A stretch of 28,600 bases of DNA from Candidatus Bathyarchaeota archaeon. GTDB lineage: Archaea > Thermoproteota > Bathyarchaeia > TCS64. The translations under genes were made by a program, and so were the position numbers. Where the stretch lies: positions 1 through 28,600 of the forward strand of contig DAOVEE010000002.1 of NCBI GenBank assembly GCA_030669135.1, written 5' to 3'. Shown piece after piece: positions 20,353-28,600 of the stretch. The notes below the pieces were generated by a model. It saw only the letters and a list, made by a program, of their open reading frames with translations. It was not told the origin of the DNA and did not search any database. Positions within the stretch are counted from its first letter, which is position 1. Every line of letters begins with the position of its first letter.

Positions 20353-23300
20353 CGCTTCTATCTCCCTGAGTCATGAACAGCTCGACGCTTCCCGTTCCTA
20401 GGGGCATCGACTGTCCGACGATTATGTTCTCGATCACGCCTTTAAGGGGATCGATCTCGCCCTTGATGGCCGCGTCTACCAGGTGCTGGATGGTTAGCTC
20501 GAACGCCGCCCTGGCCAGCACGCTGCTCTTCTCGCCGCTGATGCCGTGGCGGCCGATCTGCTGCACCTCGCCGGTCTTGGTCATGATGTCGGCTACCAGC
20601 ATGACGTGGCGAATGTCGACGTCCAGCCCCTGCTCGGTGAGGACCGCGTGGGCCTCCTTGATGAGCGTGTTCCTTGCCGCCTCGACGCCGAGTATCAAGG
20701 CTATCTCGTGGATGTTGTTGGTGGTGGTCCTCGTGGGGTCGACGCCCTCGACGCGTAGCGCCCCCTCGAGGTTGCTGCCGTCCGTCCTGATGACCCACTC
20801 GCCGTCCTCGACGGTGGTGAGGACTCTCTTGATCGCGGGGATGCCCTTGATCTTCGCCTCGGTCACATGCTTTATGATGGGCTCGGGGTCCCTGGCCTTG
20901 TCCTCCTCCAGGCTGATGAGGTAGGTGTTGTCCTTCTCCTTGGTGTAGCTGAAGGGTATGGCCTTCTCGACATCCGTGATGTCGACCCCCAGGGTGTCCA
21001 TCCTCTCGGGGTCGAGGGTGATCCTTACGGCCTCCTCGCGGAGGTCCACGTTGACGCTGTCTATGATGTCGTCGATGACCGTGTAGGTCAGCTTCTGGGC
21101 GACCTCCCTGGCCTTCTTCTCGCTCCTCCTGTACTTACTTGTGAGGTAGATGTTCATCACCGGTGTCGACGGGCTCTTACGGGCGTCCACTATCTCGATG
21201 AGCCGGGGCAGGCCTAGGGTTACGTTAAGCTCTGCGACGCCCGCGTAGTGGAAGGTCCTGAGGGTCATCTGTGTGCCCGGCTCGCCTATGCTCTGTGCGG
21301 CGACGATGCCGACGGCTTCACCCGGCTCCACGAGGCTGTAGTCGTAGTTCCGGAGCATAGCCGCTATGACGCCCTCGACCCCCTGCTTGGTGAGCTTCGC
21401 CTGCTTGAGCCGGCGTCTGAGCTCGTCCTTCAGGAGCGGGGGTATCTCCTCCTCGATGCCGTCCACCAGCTTGTCTATCGTCGAAGCCGCTGCGGCCCGC
21501 CCCTTCTTCATGTTGATCCGGGTCCTGTCCGTGAGCTGGGCAACGTTGACGGCGACGCCGTGATCGGATTTCGCGGGGTCGACGCCGTCCTCCCCGTACT
21601 GGAACTGAACTATGTCGCCCACGCTGTTCCTGACGGTGCCGTCGTACTCGACTCTGAGATGCTCTAGGGCGTTGATGAGCCTGCGCTGCATGTACCCGCT
21701 CTGCTGGGTACGCACGGCCGTGTCCACCAGTCCCTCGCGTCCTCCCATGGCGTGGAAGAAGAACTCCAGCGGGGTCAAGCCGTCCCTGTAGCAGTTGTAG
21801 ACGAAGCCTCTGGCGACGGGCGCGGCGTCGTTCTCCTTGAAGTGGGGTAGCGTCCTGTTCTCGTAGCCCCTCATGATCCGTTTGCCACGGATGCTCTGCT
21901 GACCTACGCAGCCCATCATCTGGCCGATGTTTAGGCTGCTACCTCGGGCGCCGGTGCGTGTCATGATTATGCCGCCGTTGCTCATGGGCAGCGCCTCCTG
22001 CACGGTCTCGCCAGCCTTGTCACGGGCCTTGGCGAGCTCGTTCATCACCTTGATCTCGAAGCTCTCCTGCAGCGTCTGGCCAGGCAGCCTCTCGAGTACG
22101 CCTGTGGTATACTCCTCTGTGAGCTTCTCGACGTTCTTCTCCATCCGCCTCATGACTCTGCCTATGTCCCGCTGATCCTTTTCGTTGAGCTCGAGCTCGT
22201 CGTAGCTGTATGTGAAGCCCTTCAGCGTAAGGAAGCCGTTGATGAGGCGGCTGACGCCGTTGAGGAAGTCGTGGCCTATGTCGGTGCCGTAGTCCTTGAT
22301 GATCCTGTGGAAGATGGTGTCGGGGCGCTCGGCTCCGATGCTGTTCCTGTCGATGACTCCCGTCTTCAGCTCGCCATTCTGGATCATGACGTAGGCGTCG
22401 TACTCGCACTCCGCCTCCTTGCACTCTGGGCAGTGTACGCAGATGTTGGCTCTGCTGACGAAGCTGAAGTCGCTGGGCAGGAAGAGGCTGAAGACGGTCT
22501 TGCCGCTCCACATGGGCGTGGGCTCGAGCACCGTGGGTTTGGGTATGTCCCCCTCGTAGCCGGTGTAGGCTATGAGCTTACCCACCTCGTCCGCCGTGAG
22601 CAGCATTCCCTCCCGTGTGAGTAGGTACGCTCCGCTGATGTAGTCCTTGCCGGCGCCGATGATCGGGGCGCCGTACCTTGGGCTCAGGATCTGGTCCTGG
22701 ACCTGCATCAGCATCCTGGCCTCTGTCTGGGCCTCCTTGCTCTGGGGGATGTGGAGATTCATCTCGTCGCCGTCGAAGTCCGCGTTGTAGGGCGGGCACA
22801 CCGTGAGGTGCATCCTGAACGTCTTGTAGGGCAGCACCTTGACCCTGTGCGCCATGATGCTCATCCTGTGAAGGCTTGGCTGCCGGTTGAACAGGGCAAT
22901 ATCCCCGTCCTTCAGATGCCTCTCGACGATGAAGCCCGGCTCGATGCTCTGGGCTATGAGGGCCCTGTCGGTGACGAACTCGAGCCTTATCCGCTTCTGG
23001 TCCGGCCTGATGATGTAGAGGGCCCCCGGGTGCTTGTAAGGGCCATTCAAGACAAGCTTCCTCAGCTTCTCCAAGTTCCGCTCGGTTACGACGTCTGGCA
23101 CAGTGAGCTTGGTGGCGATGTGCACCGGGACCCCGACCTGGTTGATATCCAGGTTGGGGTCGGGGCTGATGACGGTGCGTGCCGAGTAGTCGACGCGTTT
23201 GCCGCTGAGGTTACCCCTGAACCTGCCCTCCTTTCCCTTCAGGCGCTGCGCTAGGCTCTTAAGGGTCCTGCCGCTGCGGTGACGAGCCGGCGGGATGCCT

Positions 23301-24178
23301 GAGACCTCGTTGTTGAAGTAGGTGGTCACGTGGTACTGGAGGAGCTCGGACAGGTCCTCGATGATCAGCGTGGGGGCTCCGGCGTCGATGTTCTCACGGA
23401 GCCTCTGGTTTATCCTGATGATGTCCACGAGCTTGTGGGTGAGGTCGTCCTCCGCCCTGATGCCGGACTGGAGGATGATGCTGGGCCGTACGTCCACGGG
23501 GGGTACAGGCAGTACCTGTAGCACCATCCACTCCGGCCGTGCGCTGCTGGGCTTGAAGCCCTGCAACTCCAGGTCCTCGTCCGGGATGCGCTCGAACCAC
23601 TCCCTGATCATGTTGGGTGTGAGCCTGCGCGTGACCTCGTCCTCCATCTTCTCGTCGAATAGCTCCTTCTCGATCTCGATGAACGTTGTAGGCTTGTTGA
23701 ATTTGACCACGTTCTGGACCATGCCGCAGTAGGGGCACTCCTTGTGCCGCTTGTACTTCTTGGCCTGCTTCATGATCTCGCTGCTTGTCTCATCGCTGAC
23801 CTTGCCGAATAACTCGATGTCCTGGTTGCGCTGCTTCGTGAGCTTCGTCTTCTTCTCTTCGTCCAGCAGTATGCTGCCGCAGCTCCTGCACGTGGCGCTG
23901 AGGACGCGGTATATCTGCTTCGCGAACTCTACGTGGACGACCGGGACCGCTAACTCGATGTGGCCGAAGTGGCCCGGGCAGTTGATGGATATGTTTCCGC
24001 AGGTGCGGCACCGCTGCCTCGGCTCCAGCGTGCCCAGCCGCTGGTCCATGAGGCCGCCAGCGATGGGGGCGCCGTCCTCATCGTAGGTGTCGCTGGTCCC
24101 CGTCTCGACGACGCTGAGGCGCCTTATCTCGTCTGGGCTCAGGAGGCCGAACTGGATGGCGTCGATTACCTTGCTCAT
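20345..24178 (-). CDS. rpoA: DNA-directed RNA polymerase subunit A (unsplit A'+A'')
   Basis: 1277 residues. Largest catalytic subunit, equal to bacterial beta' and eukaryotic Rpb1. Zinc ligands C57, C60, C67, H70 (CRTCGNISINCPGHFGH) and C97, C100, C148, C151. Active-site Mg loop NADFDGD at 465-471. Cys cluster CVHCPECKEAEC at 580-591, bridge helix around 790-820, trigger loop QMTLRTFHYAG at 970-980, and the A'' jaw/C-terminal region ending FMTQGDRSDE. In most archaea the gene is split into rpoA1 and rpoA2 near residue ~890; here the frame passes through without stop, start or gap, as in Thaumarchaeota/Aigarchaeota. ATG 24178 lies one base after the rpoB stop, with GGAGGTG inside the rpoB end as RBS. 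The 3' end overlaps rpl30e by eight bases. Confidence 0.97.
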   Translation of the reverse strand: MSKVIDAIQFGLLSPDEIRRLSVVETGTSDTYDEDGAPIAGGLMDQRLGTLEPRQRCRTCGNISINCPGHFGHIELAVPVVHVEFAKQIYRVLSATCRSCGSILLDEEKKTKLTKQRNQDIELFGKVSDETSSEIMKQAKKYKRHKECPYCGMVQNVVKFNKPTTFIEIEKELFDEKMEDEVTRRLTPNMIREWFERIPDEDLELQGFKPSSARPEWMVLQVLPVPPVDVRPSIILQSGIRAEDDLTHKLVDIIRINQRLRENIDAGAPTLIIEDLSELLQYHVTTYFNNEVSGIPPARHRSGRTLKSLAQRLKGKEGRFRGNLSGKRVDYSARTVISPDPNLDINQVGVPVHIATKLTVPDVVTERNLEKLRKLVLNGPYKHPGALYIIRPDQKRIRLEFVTDRALIAQSIEPGFIVERHLKDGDIALFNRQPSLHRMSIMAHRVKVLPYKTFRMHLTVCPPYNADFDGDEMNLHIPQSKEAQTEARMLMQVQDQILSPRYGAPIIGAGKDYISGAYLLTREGMLLTADEVGKLIAYTGYEGDIPKPTVLEPTPMWSGKTVFSLFLPSDFSFVSRANICVHCPECKEAECEYDAYVMIQNGELKTGVIDRNSIGAERPDTIFHRIIKDYGTDIGHDFLNGVSRLINGFLTLKGFTYSYDELELNEKDQRDIGRVMRRMEKNVEKLTEEYTTGVLERLPGQTLQESFEIKVMNELAKARDKAGETVQEALPMSNGGIIMTRTGARGSSLNIGQMMGCVGQQSIRGKRIMRGYENRTLPHFKENDAAPVARGFVYNCYRDGLTPLEFFFHAMGGREGLVDTAVRTQQSGYMQRRLINALEHLRVEYDGTVRNSVGDIVQFQYGEDGVDPAKSDHGVAVNVAQLTDRTRINMKKGRAAAASTIDKLVDGIEEEIPPLLKDELRRRLKQAKLTKQGVEGVIAAMLRNYDYSLVEPGEAVGIVAAQSIGEPGTQMTLRTFHYAGVAELNVTLGLPRLIEIVDARKSPSTPVMNIYLTSKYRRSEKKAREVAQKLTYTVIDDIIDSVNVDLREEAVRITLDPERMDTLGVDITDVEKAIPFSYTKEKDNTYLISLEEDKARDPEPIIKHVTEAKIKGIPAIKRVLTTVEDGEWVIRTDGSNLEGALRVEGVDPTRTTTNNIHEIALILGVEAARNTLIKEAHAVLTEQGLDVDIRHVMLVADIMTKTGEVQQIGRHGISGEKSSVLARAAFELTIQHLVDAAIKGEIDPLKGVIENIIVGQSMPLGTGSVELFMTQGDRSDE

Positions 24179-24179
24179 C

Positions 24180-27100
24180 TTACTCCACCTCCTTGGCCAG
24201 CTTCAGGGTGGGCGACAGGCACAGGCTCTGCATCTCCTGCAGCAGAAGCTTGAAAGCGTATGAAACGGTGACCGGCTCGATGTCGCCCTTCCCATCGCAT
24301 GTCGGGCACACGTATTTACGTTGCCTGATGTCATAGAAGCCCTGGCGGCCACACCTCTCGCATACGTATATCGTGTAGGCGTCCGACTCCTCCAGGAGCC
24401 TATCCTTGAGCAGCATTGCGGCTCCGTGTCCTACGAGGCAGTCGCGCTCCATCTCTCCGAACCTGAGTCCGCCGCCCCTGGCCCTGCCCTCCGTCGGCTG
24501 CCGGGTGAGCATCTGGACCTGGCCGCGGGCCCTCGCGTGGATCTTGTCCACCACCATGTGGTGGAGCTTCTGGTAGAAGGCGACCCCGATGAATATCTCG
24601 GCCTCGAACATCTCGCCGCTCATGCCGTCGTACATAATCTCTCGGCCGCCGCTCTGGAAGCCTAGCTCCGTGAGTATCTCCTCTAGGTTCTTGGGGTCCT
24701 CGTTGGCGAACGGTGTCCCGTCCACGATCTCGCCCCTTAGGGCCGCGGCCTTCCCGGCGATGGCCTCGATGAACTGGCCTACGGTCATTCGGCTGGGGTA
24801 GGCGTGGGGGTTCATGATGATGTCCGGTATCACCCCGCTTGCGCTGAAGGGCATATCCTCCTGGGGCACAAGCATGCCGATGACGCCCTTCTGGCCGTGC
24901 CTGCTGACGAACTTATCGCCGAGCTCGGGCACCCTGTTGCTGCGTACCTTGACCTTGACCAGCTGGCTTCCCTCGATGTCCTTCGTGATGAAGACGCTGT
25001 CCACGACGCCGACCTCTGTAGGCCTGACGCCGACGGATGTGTCGCGGAGCTGAGGGCCACGTATCTCGATGCCGCGGTACTCCTCCATGAACCTTGGCGG
25101 GCTCGTCTTGCCGATGAGGATGTCACCGCCCTTGACCGCGGCCTCATCGGCGATGAGTCCGTCGCTCTCCAGCTGCCTGTAGGCCTCGGCGCCGTGGTAG
25201 CCGCGGATGCCGGCCTCGGGGATGGTGAGCCTGTCCTTGGCGCCGCCTAGGTACTGCTTGCACTCGGCCTTGTATATCCTGAAGAAGCTGCTGTTGCCCA
25301 GGCCGCGCTGGACGGCCGACTTGTTGAATATGATGGCGTCCTCCATGTTATACCCTATGCAGCTCAGGATGGCGAGGACGAAGTTCTGGCCCGCTGGTCG
25401 GTCGTTGTAATTTATGACCTCCATGGGCTTGGTCGAAACGAGTGGCTTCTGAGGGTAGTGCAGCAGGTGGCCGCGGGTGTCGGTCCTGTCGTGGTAGTTC
25501 AACGCGTAGACGCCCGGCGCCTGCTTCGCCATGGCCGCCTGGTAGGTGTTACGGGGGCTCTGGTTGTGCTCTGCGTAGGGGATGATGCCTGCCCCGACGC
25601 CGAGGATGGTGTAGGGGCATATCTCGATGTGGGTGTGCTCCTCGGTGAGGGTCTCCTGGTCGACGCTGATGTAGGTGTTCTCCTCCTCGTCGGCGTCAAG
25701 GTACTCCAGTATGCCCTCCCTGATGAGGTCGCTCCACGTCCACCTGTCTTGCTTGATGTTGCGGATGTGCCTCTGCTTCAGCGTAGGCTTGCCTTCCTCG
25801 ACCACTATGAGGGGTCTCCTTATCCGGCCCTCATCGCAGTTAACATAGATCTCGTTGTAGTTAGGGTAGAGCACTATGTTGGCCTGGCCGCTGATCTCGC
25901 CATTGCGGCGCATCTCTCTGAACGTGTTGACCAGGATCTCCGGTGAGGTGCTGTACCCCAGGAGGTAGCCCTCGACGAATATCTTGGTGCCTTCGTGGCG
26001 CAGCTGCTCGTGGGCGTCCTTGGCCCTGATGACTCCCATGAACTCCAGTGTGCGCTTGATCTTCTCGGCGTCCGTTCCGACGCTGACGCTGCTCATCAGC
26101 GCCAGGTTCTTGACAAGCCCACAGTTGGCGCCCTCCGGGGTCTCGTTGGGGCACAGCCGTCCCCAGTGAGTGCTGTGGAGGTCACGGGCCTCGAAGTTGG
26201 GCTGGCTCCGGCTTAGGGGGGATTGGAGCCTGCGGAGGTGAGAAAGGGTTGAAAGAGTGTTGGTACGGTCGAGGAGCTGGGTCATGCCTACGCGGCCCCG
26301 CCTCCAGTTGCCGGTGGCGAGGGCGTGCTTAATCCTGCTCGTTATTATCCCGGGCCTGACGGCCGCGCTGATGAGCACCCCCTTGCGCCTGGTGCTCATG
26401 CGCCTGAACTGGTACCTCATGTCCCTGTAGAGGCTCCAGAACGCGGACCTGAACAGCTCCGCCAGCAGGGGGCCGGCGAGCTTTATCCTCTTGTTCTTGA
26501 GGTGGTCCTTGTCGTCCTCCTGGCGTAGGCCGAGCTTGAGTTCGATGATCCTGCTGGCCATCTCGCCGAGGAAGATCGCCTTGTCCATCCTGTCCTCTGG
26601 CTCGCGGCCTATGTGGGGCAGCAGGTTGCGGTCTAGGATGGTCTCGGCGCGCTTGATCCTGAACTCCCTGACCTGGCCGAATGCTACGCGGTTGCCTATG
26701 TAGAGTATGGCGTCCTCCACGCTCTGGACGGCTGACGCCTCCCTGAAGCTGGCCTCCAGCTCGTTGAGTATGTCCGGGTCGAGGCTGACCATCTCGGCCA
26801 CGTTTCGGTCGGTCTCGACGCCCAGCGCCCTCATGAGAACCACGAGGGGCACCGGCACGGGGACCCCGGGGATGGTCACAACCATCTCGCCCTTAGATTT
26901 TAGGCTCATCTCGATGCGGGCCCTGAAGCCTACGGTGGTGCTGAAGACCTTGCCCTTGTAGACCGGCTTGGCGCCCCTGTTGTCTACCTCTACCAGCACC
27001 CTGTTGGGGGCCAGGTCCTCCAAGCTCACGATGACGCGCTCGCTTCCGTTGACTATGAAGTATCCGCCGACCTCCTTGGGGTCCTCGCCGAGCTTCACGA

Positions 27101-27509
27101 GCTGGTCCTCGGTGTGCCTGCTCAGGAGGCATAGGTTGCTCTTGACCATGATTGGGAGGTCGCCTATGTTGACGCGCTCGTAGGTCTCGCGCCCCTCGTC
27201 GTCCAGCTCTATCTCCAGGTAGAGGGGGGCCGAGTACGTCAGGTTGCGTATCCTAGCTTCCCGTGGGTAGACCTCACGGTTGGTTCCGTCCACCTCCACG
27301 ACCCTGGGATCGCCTATCTCTATGGCGCCGAAGCGTATGTTGTATGTGTGATTGGGGACCTCGATGCTGATGCCCCCGATCTCGTCTATGATCTGTTGCA
27401 GCGTGTTCCTGGAGAAATCGTTATAGCTGTCCAGGTGCTGCTTGACGAGCCCCTCCTCCTTGAAGAAGGACTTCATCAAATCCCAGAGGTCGTTTTCTGT
27501 GAGAAGCAT
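24180..27509 (-). CDS. rpoB: DNA-directed RNA polymerase subunit B (unsplit)
   Basis: 1109 residues, about full length for fused archaeal RpoB (Rpb2/beta). Lobe and protrusion in the first half (EVGGYFIVNGSERVIVSLED, NTLSTLSHLRRLQSPLSRSQ), fork region RLCPNETPEGANCGLVKNLA, hybrid-binding/active-site residues (MEDAIIFNKSAVQRGL, GDKFVSRHGQKGVIGMLVPQ), and a zinc ribbon near the C-terminus (CERCGRQGF ... CPTC). First gene of the operon; TAA is followed after one base by the rpoA ATG. GTTTAAC about 30 bases before ATG 27509 may be the TATA box. rpoH, which normally precedes rpoB, is absent from the upstream 330 bases. Confidence 0.97.
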   Translation of the reverse strand: MLLTENDLWDLMKSFFKEEGLVKQHLDSYNDFSRNTLQQIIDEIGGISIEVPNHTYNIRFGAIEIGDPRVVEVDGTNREVYPREARIRNLTYSAPLYLEIELDDEGRETYERVNIGDLPIMVKSNLCLLSRHTEDQLVKLGEDPKEVGGYFIVNGSERVIVSLEDLAPNRVLVEVDNRGAKPVYKGKVFSTTVGFRARIEMSLKSKGEMVVTIPGVPVPVPLVVLMRALGVETDRNVAEMVSLDPDILNELEASFREASAVQSVEDAILYIGNRVAFGQVREFRIKRAETILDRNLLPHIGREPEDRMDKAIFLGEMASRIIELKLGLRQEDDKDHLKNKRIKLAGPLLAELFRSAFWSLYRDMRYQFRRMSTRRKGVLISAAVRPGIITSRIKHALATGNWRRGRVGMTQLLDRTNTLSTLSHLRRLQSPLSRSQPNFEARDLHSTHWGRLCPNETPEGANCGLVKNLALMSSVSVGTDAEKIKRTLEFMGVIRAKDAHEQLRHEGTKIFVEGYLLGYSTSPEILVNTFREMRRNGEISGQANIVLYPNYNEIYVNCDEGRIRRPLIVVEEGKPTLKQRHIRNIKQDRWTWSDLIREGILEYLDADEEENTYISVDQETLTEEHTHIEICPYTILGVGAGIIPYAEHNQSPRNTYQAAMAKQAPGVYALNYHDRTDTRGHLLHYPQKPLVSTKPMEVINYNDRPAGQNFVLAILSCIGYNMEDAIIFNKSAVQRGLGNSSFFRIYKAECKQYLGGAKDRLTIPEAGIRGYHGAEAYRQLESDGLIADEAAVKGGDILIGKTSPPRFMEEYRGIEIRGPQLRDTSVGVRPTEVGVVDSVFITKDIEGSQLVKVKVRSNRVPELGDKFVSRHGQKGVIGMLVPQEDMPFSASGVIPDIIMNPHAYPSRMTVGQFIEAIAGKAAALRGEIVDGTPFANEDPKNLEEILTELGFQSGGREIMYDGMSGEMFEAEIFIGVAFYQKLHHMVVDKIHARARGQVQMLTRQPTEGRARGGGLRFGEMERDCLVGHGAAMLLKDRLLEESDAYTIYVCERCGRQGFYDIRQRKYVCPTCDGKGDIEPVTVSYAFKLLLQEMQSLCLSPTLKLAKEVE

Positions 27510-27837
27510 TATATCAACCTGTTTTGAGTTTGACTCGTTAAACGGGCTAGGGCGGGTTCCATAATGTCGGAGGGATCAGATTCCGTCATTAAACGTAATT
27601 CACCTTTTACAGAAACCTTCCTAATCCTAACGAGGCTACAACCATTGGCGGCTGCTTCCTAATAAACATTACTCGATTTTATGTTCCCTCTCGTATAGAG
27701 AGGCGTTTTTATGCCTTCTTTTCGGTTAGACCGGGATCCATAGAGGCTGGGAGACGTTGTCGCATAAAATACAAACTTTTATAGGCGATACCCGATATTC
27801 GAATTAAGCCTGAGTATCTCCGGAGAGGAAAAATGAG
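27510..27837. promoter_or_regulatory. divergent intergenic region between rpoB and LSm
   Basis: 328 bases without a gene; an rpoH frame was looked for and not found. Plus strand: CCTCTC-GTATA-GAGAGG hairpin (27687-27703) followed by CGTTTTT (27704-27710), like an intrinsic terminator. ACTTTTATAGG (27776-27786) is the likely TATA box of LSm, and GGAGAGG (27821-27827) its RBS. Minus strand: GTTTAAC about 30 bases before rpoB, and CATAAAATC near 27674-27684 as an upstream alternative. Confidence 0.5.
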
Positions 27838-28065
27838 TTGGCGGAAATGATTGAAGAAGTGCTAGAGCGAAGCGTCGGCAAGACTGTGCTGATCAAGGTG
27901 AGAGGCGGCAGGACCCTCAGGGGCGTTCTCGAGGGGTTCGACCAGCACGTTAACCTCTACATGAGCGACGCCGAGGAGGTCAGCGATCCGATGAACGTCA
28001 AGGAGATAGGGACCATCGTGCTCCGCGGCGACAACGTGATCATGATCAGTCCGCCACCGGAGTAG
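27838..28065 (+). CDS. LSm (Sm-like archaeal) RNA-binding protein
   Basis: 75 residues from TTG 27838. Sm1 motif: TVLIKVRGGRTLRGVLEGFD with QHVNLYMSDAEEV; Sm2 motif: IGTIVLRGDNVIMISP. Forms heptameric rings that bind U-rich RNA and interact with RNA-processing partners. GGAGAGG lies 11 bases before the TTG; ATG 27833 is out of frame. It precedes rpl37e by twelve bases, the conserved archaeal LSm-L37e pair, so the two are cotranscribed. Confidence 0.93.
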   Translation: MAEMIEEVLERSVGKTVLIKVRGGRTLRGVLEGFDQHVNLYMSDAEEVSDPMNVKEIGTIVLRGDNVIMISPPPE

Positions 28066-28077
28066 AGCTGGTAACCT

Positions 28078-28260
28078 ATGCCCACTAAGGGACCCATTCA
28101 TCACGGTAAACGCATCCATATCCGTTGTAGGCGCTGCGGTAGACGCGCCTATCATATTAGGAACAAGGCGTGCGCCGCATGCGGCTACGGGGCCTCCAGC
28201 AGGCTGAGGAACCCGGCGAACAATAGGAAGACGCTGAACCGGAGCAGGCGCATCGTCTAG
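28078..28260 (+). CDS. rpl37e: ribosomal protein L37e
   Basis: 60 residues from ATG 28078. Zinc-binding CRRCG (C17, C20) and CAACG (C33, C36) separated by RRAYHIRNKA, with a very basic C-terminus (RLRNPANNRKTLNRSRRIV). Small zinc protein of the archaeal/eukaryotic large subunit that contacts 23S rRNA. Second gene of the LSm-L37e unit. A T5 run at 28266-28270 directly after the stop may end transcription; it overlaps the TATA-like TTTTTATGG that would serve the tRNA gene. Confidence 0.95.
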   Translation: MPTKGPIHHGKRIHIRCRRCGRRAYHIRNKACAACGYGASSRLRNPANNRKTLNRSRRIV

Positions 28261-28300
28261 GCAAGTTTTTATGGCTGTTTCTCTGCCCTGTATTCTGCGG

Positions 28301-28405
28301 GCGGGAGTACCCGAGACTGGCCAAAGGGGCGAGACTTAAGATCCGTTTCTCGGGTAGGAAATCTCGTGTCTTAGGACTTCGAGGGTTCGAGTCCCTCCTC
28401 CCGCA
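28301..28405 (+). tRNA. tRNA-Leu(UAA) with a ~20-base anticodon-loop intron
   Basis: Acceptor GCGGGAG (28301-28307) pairs with CTCCCGC (28398-28404), discriminator A 28405; CCA not encoded. D stem CCC/GGG with GG in the loop; T arm GAGGG-TTCGAGT-CCCTC. Anticodon stem CGAGA (28330-28334) pairs with TCTCG at 28362-28366, giving loop CT-TAA-G / A with anticodon TAA (28337-28339) and an intron of about 28341-28360 after base 37. The intron folds as ATCCG/CGGGT with a TTTCT loop. The variable arm GTC-TTAG-GAC (28368-28377) confirms a type II Leu tRNA. A second TCTCG at 28348-28352 lies inside the intron and gives a poorer alternative. Confidence 0.88.
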
Positions 28406-28520
28406 CCTGATTAAGCCTAGTCTACGTTGTTAGCCTATTTCTACTAGCTGCATCTCACAGAGTTCTCTATACAAGCTACTGTTTTGTATCAGCCAGTCAT
28501 GGTGCCCCTCATCCTCCAGT
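28406..28520. other. spacer between tRNA-Leu and truD
   Basis: Mixed sequence without a supported frame on either strand; convergent 3' ends flank it. Confidence 0.4.
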
Positions 28521-28600
28521 CTAATCCTCTGGCTTTGTCTTCATGAACTCCCTGAGCAGGGTTGTGGCGAAACCGCCCTTGTGAAGCATGAACGAAAGCT
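28521..28600 (-). CDS. truD: tRNA pseudouridine synthase D, C-terminal end (partial)
   Basis: The minus frame entering from the right edge reads LSFMLHKGGFATTLLREFMK then TKPED and stops at TAG (28521-28523). The S-F-x-L-x-x-G-x-[FY]-A-T-x-L-L-R-E-F-M-K pattern is the conserved C-terminus of TruD, which makes pseudouridine 13 in tRNA. Only 25 residues are in the window, so the call rests on this motif. Confidence 0.75.
   Translation of the reverse strand, partial: LSFMLHKGGFATTLLREFMKTKPED

Noticed and set aside
20373..26961. Many long plus-strand ORFs across rpoA and rpoB
   Set aside because: High G+C leaves antisense frames open; they show no motifs and are all explained by the two RNA polymerase genes.

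Overview
The window is a piece of an archaeal chromosome. The evidence is an archaeal-type RNA polymerase operon (rpoB, rpoA, L30e, NusA), an LSm protein followed by ribosomal protein L37e, a tRNA-Leu with an anticodon-loop intron and no encoded CCA, TATA boxes about 25-35 bases upstream of starts, many leaderless TTG/GTG starts, and T-run terminators. RpoA is one unsplit 1277-residue protein, and RpoB is also unsplit. A single-gene RpoA points to the Thaumarchaeota/Aigarchaeota side of TACK or a relative such as Bathyarchaeota; I cannot place it more precisely.

Left part, about 1-13,900: an accessory region. Remnants of a nucleotide-sugar/surface-glycan locus (sugar-nucleotidyltransferase pieces on both strands, four pieces of a NUDIX hydrolase, a UDP-sugar dehydrogenase without its NAD domain) surround two intact glycan genes, a DegT/DnrJ aminotransferase and a left-handed beta-helix acyltransferase. 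Between them lie toxin-antitoxin modules: four complete VapBC pairs (693-1372, 5483-6135, 9639-10341, 10649-11375), one AbiEi/AbiEii pair with a repeated palindromic operator, an orphan DUF2283 antitoxin with a truncated DUF4258-like partner, and a DUF3368 PIN remnant. Several broken genes were found only by reading both strands, because they carry in-frame stops, frameshifts or truncations.

Middle part, about 13,892-19,609: two zinc-ribbon membrane proteins (one RDD family), iorA-iorB (indolepyruvate:ferredoxin oxidoreductase), a polysaccharide deacetylase with a 3' frameshift followed by a VOC-family protein, and a small membrane protein convergent with nusA.

Right part, about 19,606-28,600: the housekeeping block rpoB-rpoA-rpl30e-nusA on the minus strand, then divergent LSm and rpl37e, tRNA-Leu(UAA), and the 3' end of truD at the edge. 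Neither rpoH upstream of rpoB nor rps12/rps7 downstream of nusA is present.

By eye, the + strand is A+C-rich up to about 12.8 kb whatever the gene direction and G+T-richer to the right, with a very AT-rich 115-base segment near the switch. That is compatible with a change in replication direction, but I have not computed it. No CRISPR array, intact transposase or rRNA was seen.
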